Shown piece by piece: positions 1-6,215 of a DNA stretch of 11,355 nt (position 1 is its first letter; every line of letters starts with the position of its first letter). The notes below the pieces were generated by a model, which was not told the origin of the DNA, did not search any database, and was given only the letters and a program-made list of their open reading frames with translations. This DNA is from Lentisphaeria bacterium (GTDB taxonomy: Bacteria; Verrucomicrobiota; Lentisphaeria; Victivallales; UBA1829). The stretch lies in the NCBI GenBank assembly GCA_019408975.1, contig DXVA01000131.1:1-11355 (forward strand), given 5' to 3'. The translations under genes were made by a program, and so were the position numbers.

Positions 1-16
1 GAATATTAATCATATT

Positions 17-20
17 GGAG
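17..20 (+). promoter_or_regulatory. RBS of the GH38 gene
   Basis: GGAG lies 8 nt before the ATG at 29 and supports that start. Only 28 nt precede the gene in the window, so its promoter is not visible and it may be part of a longer plus-strand operon. Confidence 0.6.
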
Positions 21-28
21 ATGTTATC

Positions 29-2614
29 ATGGATGATGCTCAAAAAAAACAACATGTCCTTGCCGTTGCCCATACGCACTGGGACAGGGAATGGTATGCC
101 TCATTTCAAGCGTTTCGAGTCCGCCTGGTGGACATGATGGATTCGCTTCTGGAAATTCTGCGGACAGATCCGGAATTTCAATTCACTTTGGACGGACAGA
201 CCGTGTTGCTGGAGGATTATCTGGAAATCCGGCCGTCCCGCCGGAAAAAACTGCAATCCTATATTCGCCGGAACAGAGTGCATGTCGGCCCCTGGTACAC
301 CCAGTGCGACACCCGTCTGATTCATGGTGAATCCATCATCCGCAATCTTCTGGAGGGAAAACGCATTGCAGAAGATTTCGGAGGCAATACGAAAATCGGA
401 TACCTGCCGGACAATTTCGGAAACATCGGACAGCTGCCTCAGCTGCTGCGGGGATTCGGGATAGACAGCTTTATCAGCGGACGGGGGATCGGATGCAATG
501 CCAATGAATTCATCTGGGAAGGCCCGGACGGTTCCGAAGTCATCGGTGTTTTTCAGAGATTCGGTTATCCGACTTTCGACCTGGACCGGCCTCTCGTTTC
601 CGTTCAGGATACCGTTGAGAGATTCCGCGCCGATCTGGCCCGCCTTGCCCCATTTGAAAAATCCGGCATGTTTCTGCTGGCTGTCGGCGGAGACCATTGT
701 TTTCCGCAAAGCAACTTTTCCAAATATGTGCGGGAGGCCTCGAGACAGTTGGGAATTCCCGTCAGCGCCGGTTCCTATTCTGATTATATTGCGTATTTGA
801 AACAGCTTCCGGAATCTCTTTTCCCGAAAATCAGGGGAGAGTTGATTGTGCCGCTTTCGCGCTATCTGCATGCAAGCGGAACTCTTGCCGCCAGAATGCC
901 CCTGAAACGCCTGAACAAGCATCTGGAAAACCTTCTGATCCATTACGCCGAACCGTTGCTGACGGCATCCGCTCTTCTCGGCAACGGCACAGAGGATGCT
1001 GCGCATATTCATTCCGCCTGGCAGTCGGCGATGCAGAACCATGCCCATGACAGCATCTATGGCTGCTGTACAGACGAGGCAATCCATAATATCGAATCCC
1101 GAGGAAAGGGAGCGCTTGAAACGACGCAGATCGTCATCGACAGACTGCTGGATAGAATCGCGACAAAATGGAAAAAACATCCGGAGGAGTTATGCCGTCT
1201 GCTTCTCTTCCATCCCGTTCCGCGTTCCGGCAGAGAGACGGTTTCCCTGTCCGTGGAGCTGCCGGATGAAGTAAGAGCGTTTCGTCTTTGCAATTCAAAA
1301 GGACAGATTATTGATGCACACATCTCAAAAATACCGAAAAGAAAGGCGGCAGGAAGCTCATTGCTTCCATCAAGTAAGCATTACACGGTAACTTTTGAGA
1401 CGGATTTGCCTCCATGCGGATTCTCCTTATTCCACGTCATTCCCGGACGCAACCGCAGTTCTCTGTCCGTTTTAAGGGGGACACCGGATTTTTCCTTTGA
1501 AAATGAGCTGATTTCAGCCAGGGTGGAACCTGATGGAACGCTTTCCCTTTACAACCGGAAGACAGGAAACTCATTTTCAGGTTTGAATACTTTTGTCGAT
1601 GGAGGAAATACGGGCGACCTGTTCACATATTCTCCTCCGCAGGAGGACAAGCTGTTTTTTTCTACCGGAGCAAAAATTTCCCGGAGAATAAGAAAGAGAA
1701 CCCCTTTCAGTCTTGAGATAGAGGTGAAGACAGGCATGCGCATTCCTGCAGAACTGAATCCGAAAAGAAATAAACGTGCGGTGAAAACTGTTCCTTTAAA
1801 CTTGACAACAGTCTACACTTTTTACCGGAACTCGGCAAGAGTGGATGTCCTGACGGAATTTGAAAATCACGCTGATCAGCATCGCCTTCGCGTTCATTTC
1901 CCGTTGGGACGGAACTGCAAACATGCCATGGCTCAACAGCAGTTCTGGGATGAACTCAGGAAAAGCGGTCCGGAAGATGTCATTGATATCTGGGACAAGC
2001 CCCAGGGACTGTATCCTGCCCATGGTGCCGTTCAAGCGGGAAATCTGACTGTCTGCGGAAAAGAAATTTCTCAATATGAGGTCTCAGATTCAGACAACAG
2101 CGAAATTTGCTTCACTCTTCTCCTGAGTACAGGTGTCTTCCGTGACGGTAGAAACATTCTGACAAGAAAGAAATCGTGGAGCAATCCGATTCCAACTCCC
2201 GATGCGCAATGTCACGGCAGACACTTGTATCACTATTCCATATTTCCCGCTGCTTCCAGTGAAGCGCTGGAAGAACTTGAGAAATTCCAACTCAAACCAC
2301 TGTTGCGTGAATGCAAAGCCAGTGTAAGCGGGACATGGACAGAAAGCTGTTCTCTGGTCTGGCTTTCCGGCAATTCGTCAATTCGGTTCAGTACTTTAAA
2401 ACCGGCGGAAAAAGGCTCCATGCAGATTCTCCGTCTTTTCAACCCGACTGGAGAAATACAGGCAGATACTCTTCTGTTCAATCAGAAATGGACACACTTT
2501 CAGATGCTGAATCTGGATGAATCTCCTGTCTCCGGCAGAAAAACTATTCCGGCGAAAGGGCTGAACATTCAAATAAACCCTGGACAAATTATTACAATCG
2601 GCCTCATGAGATAG
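29..2614 (+). CDS. GH38 family alpha-mannosidase
   Basis: Likely cytoplasmic, zinc-dependent retaining alpha-mannosidase of 861 residues, close to the usual length of bacterial GH38 enzymes such as MngB. The N-terminal catalytic domain opens with AHTHWDREW. By alignment with the family, H17 and D19 are zinc ligands, D128 in YLPDNFGNIGQLPQ is the nucleophile and zinc ligand, and H340 in QNHAHDSIYG is the fourth ligand. A helical middle part follows (about 280-380), then the long C-terminal beta-rich region (about 490-860). There is no signal peptide or membrane segment. The ATG at 29 is preceded by GGAG at 17-20 with an 8-nt spacer. The gene is followed by its own terminator and converges on a GH78 rhamnosidase, suggesting trimming of imported oligosaccharides. 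The exact substrate (free oligosaccharide, mannosylglycerate or other) cannot be told. Family assignment is very secure. Confidence 0.95.
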   Translation: MDDAQKKQHVLAVAHTHWDREWYASFQAFRVRLVDMMDSLLEILRTDPEFQFTLDGQTVLLEDYLEIRPSRRKKLQSYIRRNRVHVGPWYTQCDTRLIHGESIIRNLLEGKRIAEDFGGNTKIGYLPDNFGNIGQLPQLLRGFGIDSFISGRGIGCNANEFIWEGPDGSEVIGVFQRFGYPTFDLDRPLVSVQDTVERFRADLARLAPFEKSGMFLLAVGGDHCFPQSNFSKYVREASRQLGIPVSAGSYSDYIAYLKQLPESLFPKIRGELIVPLSRYLHASGTLAARMPLKRLNKHLENLLIHYAEPLLTASALLGNGTEDAAHIHSAWQSAMQNHAHDSIYGCCTDEAIHNIESRGKGALETTQIVIDRLLDRIATKWKKHPEELCRLLLFHPVPRSGRETVSLSVELPDEVRAFRLCNSKGQIIDAHISKIPKRKAAGSSLLPSSKHYTVTFETDLPPCGFSLFHVIPGRNRSSLSVLRGTPDFSFENELISARVEPDGTLSLYNRKTGNSFSGLNTFVDGGNTGDLFTYSPPQEDKLFFSTGAKISRRIRKRTPFSLEIEVKTGMRIPAELNPKRNKRAVKTVPLNLTTVYTFYRNSARVDVLTEFENHADQHRLRVHFPLGRNCKHAMAQQQFWDELRKSGPEDVIDIWDKPQGLYPAHGAVQAGNLTVCGKEISQYEVSDSDNSEICFTLLLSTGVFRDGRNILTRKKSWSNPIPTPDAQCHGRHLYHYSIFPAASSEALEELEKFQLKPLLRECKASVSGTWTESCSLVWLSGNSSIRFSTLKPAEKGSMQILRLFNPTGEIQADTLLFNQKWTHFQMLNLDESPVSGRKTIPAKGLNIQINPGQIITIGLMR

Positions 2615-2675
2615 CCGGATGCGAGAAGAAAAAATCTTTTGAGGCAGGTTCCTTTCATTCTCGTATCCGGCTTTT
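2613..2675 (+). terminator. Rho-independent terminator after GH38
   Basis: A 15-bp stem pairs 2613-2627 with 2658-2672 (AGCCGGATGCGAGAA with TTCTCGTATCCGGCT, one G-U pair). The loop is about 30 nt and the T tract is at 2672-2675. The stem begins within the GH38 stop codon. The loop is larger than usual and the T tract short, but the long stem right at the stop codon makes termination the best reading. Confidence 0.65.
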
Positions 2676-2692
2676 CAAAACTATTTGAGTAA

Positions 2693-2728
2693 TGCTTTTA
2701 CAATTGGTCCTCCAATTGCAGAAAAGCA
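2693..2728. repeat. Interrupted inverted repeat, function unknown
   Basis: TGCTTTT (2693-2699) pairs with AAAAGCA (2722-2728). Inside it, CAATTGG (2701-2707) pairs with CCAATTG (2712-2718) around a 4-nt loop. That gives 14 base pairs between the two terminators of the converging GH38 and GH78 genes. No T tract follows on either strand, so it is not a canonical terminator. It could be a back-up terminator or RNA 3' end, or a small palindromic repeat. Confidence 0.5.
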
Positions 2729-2814
2729 AACATAAAAATGGTCGCAAAAACGAAGCATACAATCGAAGCAGCTTACGAAAATTGAACCCCGCTGCGGCAC
2801 CGATCCGGAAATCT

Positions 2815-2853
2815 GAAAAAACTCCGTCATGAAGTAGTCTTCAGCGTTGGAGT
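2815..2853 (-). terminator. Probable terminator of the GH78 gene
   Basis: Reading the minus strand just after the rhamnosidase stop, ACTCC (2849-2853) pairs with GGAGT (2821-2825). An inner GAAG/CTTC stem (2839-2842 with 2831-2834) closes a 4-nt loop, and six T follow (2816-2821). The stem is short and interrupted, so confidence is moderate. Confidence 0.5.
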
Positions 2854-2858
2854 ATATT

Positions 2859-5045
2859 TCACGGCATTTCCACTTCGAAGAACTGGACGCCCTCTCCCGC
2901 CCGGCTGCTGCCGCCGCCGGGAAGAATCACTTCCGCCGCAGTGCCTTTCGGCACAGTCAGCGTCAGAATGAAACGTTTCTCCTCCCGCGTCCAGTCCACC
3001 ACGATCTTGCCGTAAGGCGTATCATGCGTCATGATCAGATTCGTCAATCCGCCAACCGCATTCGGGGCAACCCGGAACTCGGCAAAACCGTTTTTCAAAG
3101 GTTTGACTCCCGCCAGATATTCAAACATCCATGCGGAAACATCTCCGAACATGATATGATTATGCGAACTGCCGCCTGCCCAGTCTTCCCAGAGCGTCGT
3201 AGCCCCTTTGCGGACCCAGTATCCCCAGCCGGGAAACTCTTCCTGCGTGATCAGGCGGAAAGCGTGCTCCGCATAGCCGTGGGCGGCAAGCACGCGCGGT
3301 ACATACTTCGCACCGAGAATGCCGAAATCCGCCTTGTACCCGTTCGCCGCGACTTTTGAAGCAAGCAGGTCTGCGATCTTCTGCTCTTCGTCTTTCGGAG
3401 CAAGCCCGAAGTAAACAGGTGCGGCGAGTGCAGTCCATGAACCGTCTCCGTAAACACCGTCGCCGTGATAGAATTTCGCATTGAAACTCAATTTGATGTC
3501 CTCGGCAAGACGGGTATAAAGATACACATCGTTTTCCGCCTCTCCCACCAGCGTGGCAAAACGGGAGAAAAGCCATGTATCATAGTAATAATAGGCGCTG
3601 GAAGTGAGTTCAACGGTATTGACCGGAGCGCGGTTCGGCGCACACCAGTCTCCAAGCCCGAAATTTACAAGACAGTTCTCCGACATGCCGGTACAGAAAT
3701 CAATATAGCGCCGCATCGCCTCGTAATGCAGACGGATCATCTCATCATCACCGTAATAACGCAGGACGCGGAACGGAATCTCGAACAGCGCACTGTCCCA
3801 TGCGGGGCCGCTTCCCCAGTTATAGCCCCAGCCGCCGGTCGGGACAATCCCCGGAAGCTGTCCGCTCGGGCGCTGTGCATCAACCAGCATCTGAATAAAA
3901 TGTTTATACGCCCGTACTGAATTATAGTTCCATAGTCCCGCTTCACATGCAATCTGCACATCCCCCGTCCAGCCGTTTTTTTCGCGGTGCGGGCAATCCG
4001 TCGGAATCCCCGTGAAGTTGGAAAGATAGCTCTGCCGCGCACATTTGGAAAGACGGTTCAGCAGTTCCGAAGAACATTTGATCAGCCCGGCGGACGGGAA
4101 AGCATTATGGACAAACAGCGCCTCCACTTTCTCGATGGTCACATCAGGCGTAATGCCGGATATTTTCAGGTAGCGGAACCCGTGGTAAGTAAAGCGCGGG
4201 CTCCATATCTCTCCGCCCGGCGCACCTTTCAGGGTATAACGGTCCGTCTGGAAATCGCCCTCTTTGACATAAAGATTGATATTGCCCTGGTCAATATCTC
4301 CGTCCGCCGCCAGACATTCGGAGTATTTCAGGACGAGTGTGCCGCCCGCCCCTCCCCTGACTTGAATCCGCGCCCATCCGGTCAGATTCCTCCCGAAATC
4401 GTAAACTCTGGAACCATCCCCAAGCGTTTTCACATTGATGCAGGGAAAACATTCGCATTCCCTGCATGGCTCCATATCCTCTTCCACGAGAATCCCCGGC
4501 GGCGGCGCACACTGAACCGCGTCCGTCCACGAAGAATCATCGAACTCCGGCATGCTCCAGCCGTCAATCTCGCATCTAGCATCGTAAGTTTCACCGTTCC
4601 GCAGGGAATTGAACAGAATCGGGCCTGCCGCCGTCTTCCAGGAACAGTCAGTCTTCAGGATCACTTTTCCGTCCACAACCACATTACAGAGAAGTTTCGG
4701 TACATCAATCCATGAAGCAGCTTCAAATACCCATGCATTCTGCGGATAACGGCAGTTGTACCAGCCGTTGCCGAGCATCACGCCGAGCGCATTGATTCCC
4801 GGCACCAGAAGTTCCGTAATGTCATACCGGATATAGGAAACACGCTTTTCATACTGCGTGACAACAGGCGCGAGCACGCGGTCATCGGCTTTCTTCCCGT
4901 TGACATACAACTCGTGCCAGCCGAGGCCGGCAACCAGCGCATAAACTCTTTCACCGGATTTCTTATACTGAAAGGAACGTCTCAGAAGCGGACCCTTTTC
5001 TCCGGCTGTGATCCAGAACCCCTGCCATGAATGCTGCTTTTCCAT
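2859..5045 (-). CDS. GH78 family alpha-L-rhamnosidase
   Basis: Inverting alpha-L-rhamnosidase of 728 residues that releases terminal L-rhamnose; likely cytoplasmic, since no signal peptide is seen. N-terminal beta-sandwich domains hold the typical GWHELYVNG and LGNGWYNCRY stretches (about 40-105). The (alpha/alpha)6 catalytic domain starts near residue 325. In TDCPHREKNGWTGD, D350, E355 and D362 have the same spacing as the sugar-contacting acidic residues of Bacillus RhaB, with E355 the likely general acid. E620 in TTLWEDWAGGSSHNH is the likely catalytic base. A short C-terminal beta domain ends the protein. The frame is open to 5168, but the ATG at 5045 is chosen: it has AAAGGG 6 nt upstream, and a terminator and promoter for this gene lie within 5085-5162. 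Monocistronic by its own promoter and terminator. Linkage specificity is not readable. Confidence 0.95.
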   Translation of the reverse strand: MEKQHSWQGFWITAGEKGPLLRRSFQYKKSGERVYALVAGLGWHELYVNGKKADDRVLAPVVTQYEKRVSYIRYDITELLVPGINALGVMLGNGWYNCRYPQNAWVFEAASWIDVPKLLCNVVVDGKVILKTDCSWKTAAGPILFNSLRNGETYDARCEIDGWSMPEFDDSSWTDAVQCAPPPGILVEEDMEPCRECECFPCINVKTLGDGSRVYDFGRNLTGWARIQVRGGAGGTLVLKYSECLAADGDIDQGNINLYVKEGDFQTDRYTLKGAPGGEIWSPRFTYHGFRYLKISGITPDVTIEKVEALFVHNAFPSAGLIKCSSELLNRLSKCARQSYLSNFTGIPTDCPHREKNGWTGDVQIACEAGLWNYNSVRAYKHFIQMLVDAQRPSGQLPGIVPTGGWGYNWGSGPAWDSALFEIPFRVLRYYGDDEMIRLHYEAMRRYIDFCTGMSENCLVNFGLGDWCAPNRAPVNTVELTSSAYYYYDTWLFSRFATLVGEAENDVYLYTRLAEDIKLSFNAKFYHGDGVYGDGSWTALAAPVYFGLAPKDEEQKIADLLASKVAANGYKADFGILGAKYVPRVLAAHGYAEHAFRLITQEEFPGWGYWVRKGATTLWEDWAGGSSHNHIMFGDVSAWMFEYLAGVKPLKNGFAEFRVAPNAVGGLTNLIMTHDTPYGKIVVDWTREEKRFILTLTVPKGTAAEVILPGGGSSRAGEGVQFFEVEMP

Positions 5046-5051
5046 AGTCGA

Positions 5052-5057
5052 CCCTTT
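5052..5057 (-). promoter_or_regulatory. RBS deciding the GH78 start
   Basis: AAAGGG on the minus strand, 6 nt before the ATG at 5045. It fixes the start there instead of an upstream in-frame Met at 5168, whose extra 41 codons would run through a terminator and a promoter. Confidence 0.75.
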
Positions 5058-5084
5058 TGAATGAAATGTTAAAGTTGCAACGGG

Positions 5085-5113
5085 AATATAGGCTTGCAGA
5101 AACAAAAATTCAA
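5085..5113 (-). promoter_or_regulatory. Promoter of the GH78 gene
   Basis: Sigma70-like: TTGAAT (-35, 5108-5113) and TATATT (-10, 5085-5090) with exactly 17 nt between. Transcription would start near 5078, giving a leader of about 30 nt before the ATG at 5045. It lies immediately behind the terminator of the preceding FMN-binding unit, as expected for independent expression. Confidence 0.65.
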
Positions 5114-5118
5114 GGAAG

Positions 5119-5162
5119 AATAAAAAAGAAGAGCGCCGAACCTGTCGAGTGGTCCGGCACTC
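5119..5162 (-). terminator. Terminator of the FMN-binding unit
   Basis: On the minus strand GAGTGCCGGACC (5151-5162) pairs with GGTTCGGCGCTC (5131-5142), a 12-bp stem with two G-U pairs and an 8-nt loop. A T-rich tail follows at 5119-5130. It ends transcription from the FMN-binding gene and isolates the GH78 promoter. Confidence 0.8.
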
Positions 5163-5210
5163 TTCCAAAAGGGTGCTCTGATTGGATTACTAAAGAGAGA
5201 GATTCTATCA

Positions 5211-5285
5211 TCAGGAGTGATGGCAGGAGCCCCCTTTTGCCTTCTTCGCGTCAAAGAAGCCTGGCGCAAACCGGTCCGCATTCAT
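5211..5285 (-). CDS. Possible 24-residue Cys-containing small ORF
   Basis: A 24-codon frame begins MNADRFAPGFF and ends KGGSCHHS. Its ATG overlaps the stop of a 15-codon frame (TGATG) and has GGGGG 6 nt upstream. It sits between the FMN-binding gene and that unit's terminator, so it would be co-transcribed. The content (aromatic and Gly residues, a Lys cluster, Cys-His-His end) is not obviously random, but I recognise no family. It may be the C-terminal part of a roughly 40-residue protein split by a frameshift in a G5 tract (see findings), or a chance frame. Confidence 0.3.
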   Translation of the reverse strand: MNADRFAPGFFDAKKAKGGSCHHS

Positions 5286-5313
5286 CACACGCCCCCGAAA
5301 CAGGCCGGTTTGC
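5266..5313 (-). repeat. 9-bp perfect inverted repeat around a micro-ORF start
   Basis: GCAAACCGG (5266-5274) and CCGGTTTGC (5305-5313) are perfect complements separated by 30 nt. In the minus-strand RNA the loop would display the GGGGG ribosome-binding stretch and the ATG at 5285. A second, smaller hairpin, CTTCTT/AAGAAG with a 7-nt loop, lies at 5241-5259. Neither has a T tract. Confidence 0.45.
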
Positions 5314-5332
5314 AAAAATCATTTTCATTCAT
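5285..5332 (-). CDS. Possible 15-residue ORF overlapping the FMN gene end
   Basis: The frame MNENDFCKPACFGGV starts at an ATG overlapping the last codons of the FMN-binding gene and stops exactly at the start of the next micro-frame. It carries a CKPAC motif. On its own it is too short to trust. Its chained overlaps on both sides suggest translational coupling, or the N-terminal half of a frameshifted small protein. Confidence 0.2.
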   Translation of the reverse strand: MNENDFCKPACFGGV

Positions 5333-5942
5333 CGTTTTCTCTATGTCCATACCAAAGGACCCGACCGGCAGAGTGTCCCCCGGACGCCTTTTGTTCCATG
5401 CGCAGCAAATGTCCTTCCGCAAGTTTCCGGACACCGTCGATAATCGCCTCCGAACTCATCGTAGCTCCGCTGACGGCATCCACATTCATTGACGGAATTT
5501 CTTTCAGCGCTGCTCCGTTCCAGCTTCTCAGGAGCCCCCCTTCCGCAACGCGCGCCAAAAATCCCGGAGTCTCCTCGTTCCTGCCGATCAGGACACCGGC
5601 AACCCGATTTCCGCGAAATGCCACAGCCACTTCGACAGGTCCTGCATATCCGATCCTTTTTTGCTCCTCCGGAACGGTCTCAAGCCAAAGACTGCCGAGT
5701 TCCTTTCCGCCGCCGTCCCTGATCCGGTAAACCTGATCTCCTGTTTTTTCCAGCGAAGCAAAGTCCGGAAACAAGTTCCTGAGTCCTTCGCCGTATTGAG
5801 GAAACGGCCCGGCATCCGCCTTTCCCGGAACAGCATACTTTTGAGAAGCCAAAGACGCGTTTCCCTCCCAAGTAAAAAATCCAAGCAGAATCAGTGCTCC
5901 AATCCCCATTACATTAAGAAATACCTTATAACGATAACGCAT
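5325..5942 (-). CDS. Membrane-anchored FMN-binding domain protein (RnfG/NqrC-like)
   Basis: Protein of 205 residues. A basic N-terminus (MRYRYK) precedes one hydrophobic segment (about 7-23), so the rest should face the outside. The FMN_bind domain covers roughly 90-178. It has NEETPGF (122-128), matching the ETPG signature of RnfG/NqrC subunits, and DAVSGATMSS (155-164). In this family ApbE attaches FMN covalently to the Thr of the SGAT motif, here T161. The likely role is electron transfer at the outer face of the membrane. No other Rnf/Nqr subunit gene and no apbE is nearby, so this is an orphan flavoprotein and its partner is unknown. The ATG at 5942 has only a weak upstream TTGGAA. The gene ends in a chain of micro-frames and a strong terminator. 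Confidence 0.85.
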   Translation of the reverse strand: MRYRYKVFLNVMGIGALILLGFFTWEGNASLASQKYAVPGKADAGPFPQYGEGLRNLFPDFASLEKTGDQVYRIRDGGGKELGSLWLETVPEEQKRIGYAGPVEVAVAFRGNRVAGVLIGRNEETPGFLARVAEGGLLRSWNGAALKEIPSMNVDAVSGATMSSEAIIDGVRKLAEGHLLRMEQKASGGHSAGRVLWYGHRENDE

Positions 5943-5961
5943 TCAATTTTTCCAATATTCT

Positions 5962-5988
5962 CTGTAATTATTTTATATTACATTACAG
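5962..5988. repeat. Inverted repeat CTGTAAT-N13-ATTACAG
   Basis: CTGTAAT (5962-5968) and ATTACAG (5982-5988) are perfect complements 13 nt apart, inside the leader of the FMN-binding gene and 17 nt from the 20-bp palindrome. It could be a second operator or an RNA hairpin with an AT-rich loop. Confidence 0.4.
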
Positions 5989-6005
5989 CATTCCAGCATT
6001 TTTTC

Positions 6006-6025
6006 AAATTAGTTATAACTAATTT
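6006..6025. promoter_or_regulatory. Perfect 20-bp palindrome, probable operator
   Basis: AAATTAGTTATAACTAATTT is its own reverse complement over all 20 bases. It overlaps the candidate -10 of the FMN-binding gene, the position expected of a repressor operator for a dimeric helix-turn-helix protein. I cannot match it to a known regulator consensus. Confidence 0.55.
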
Positions 6026-6040
6026 TTTAAATATTTTCCA
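6012..6040 (-). promoter_or_regulatory. Candidate promoter of the FMN-binding gene
   Basis: TGGAAA (6035-6040) and TATAAC (6012-6017) on the minus strand are separated by 17 nt. The -10 lies inside the perfect palindrome at 6006-6025. The -35 is imperfect and the region is AT-rich, so other start points are possible. Confidence 0.35.
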
Positions 6041-6215
6041 TTGCGCGTCAAAATGAAAAGAAAAAACTTCCCGAGCCGGACATGCTCATACTTCATGCGA
6101 TACAGAACATTGCCGTCTCCGGAGATTTGGTGGACAGAATCAGATGCACTGCAACGATGAGATGAAACACGACCCCCTGCAAGCGCGCAAAGTCAGTTCT
6201 GCAATCTTAACTGCT
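6041..6215. other. Intergenic stretch behind the DUF4838 gene
   Basis: No gene is seen here. For DUF4838 transcripts on the minus strand, the only terminator-like element is a weak 4-bp GAGC/GCTC hairpin (about 6073-6087). It is followed by GGGAAG and a T-rich stretch (about 6055-6066). The stem is too short to call a terminator with confidence. Confidence 0.3.

Noticed and set aside
101..1180. Long open frame antisense to the GH38 gene (359 codons)
   Set aside because: It lies wholly opposite a gene with intact catalytic motifs, has no ribosome-binding site or recognisable domain, and its composition is that of a mirrored coding frame.
3987..4715. 242-codon open frame antisense to the GH78 gene
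   Set aside because: Shadow of the rhamnosidase; Arg/Pro-rich, no family features.
5046..5168. N-terminal extension of the rhamnosidase with a hydrophobic stretch that might pass for a signal peptide
   Set aside because: The stretch contains a terminator tail, a 17-nt-spaced promoter and the true ribosome-binding site, and the protein family starts near the ATG at 5045.
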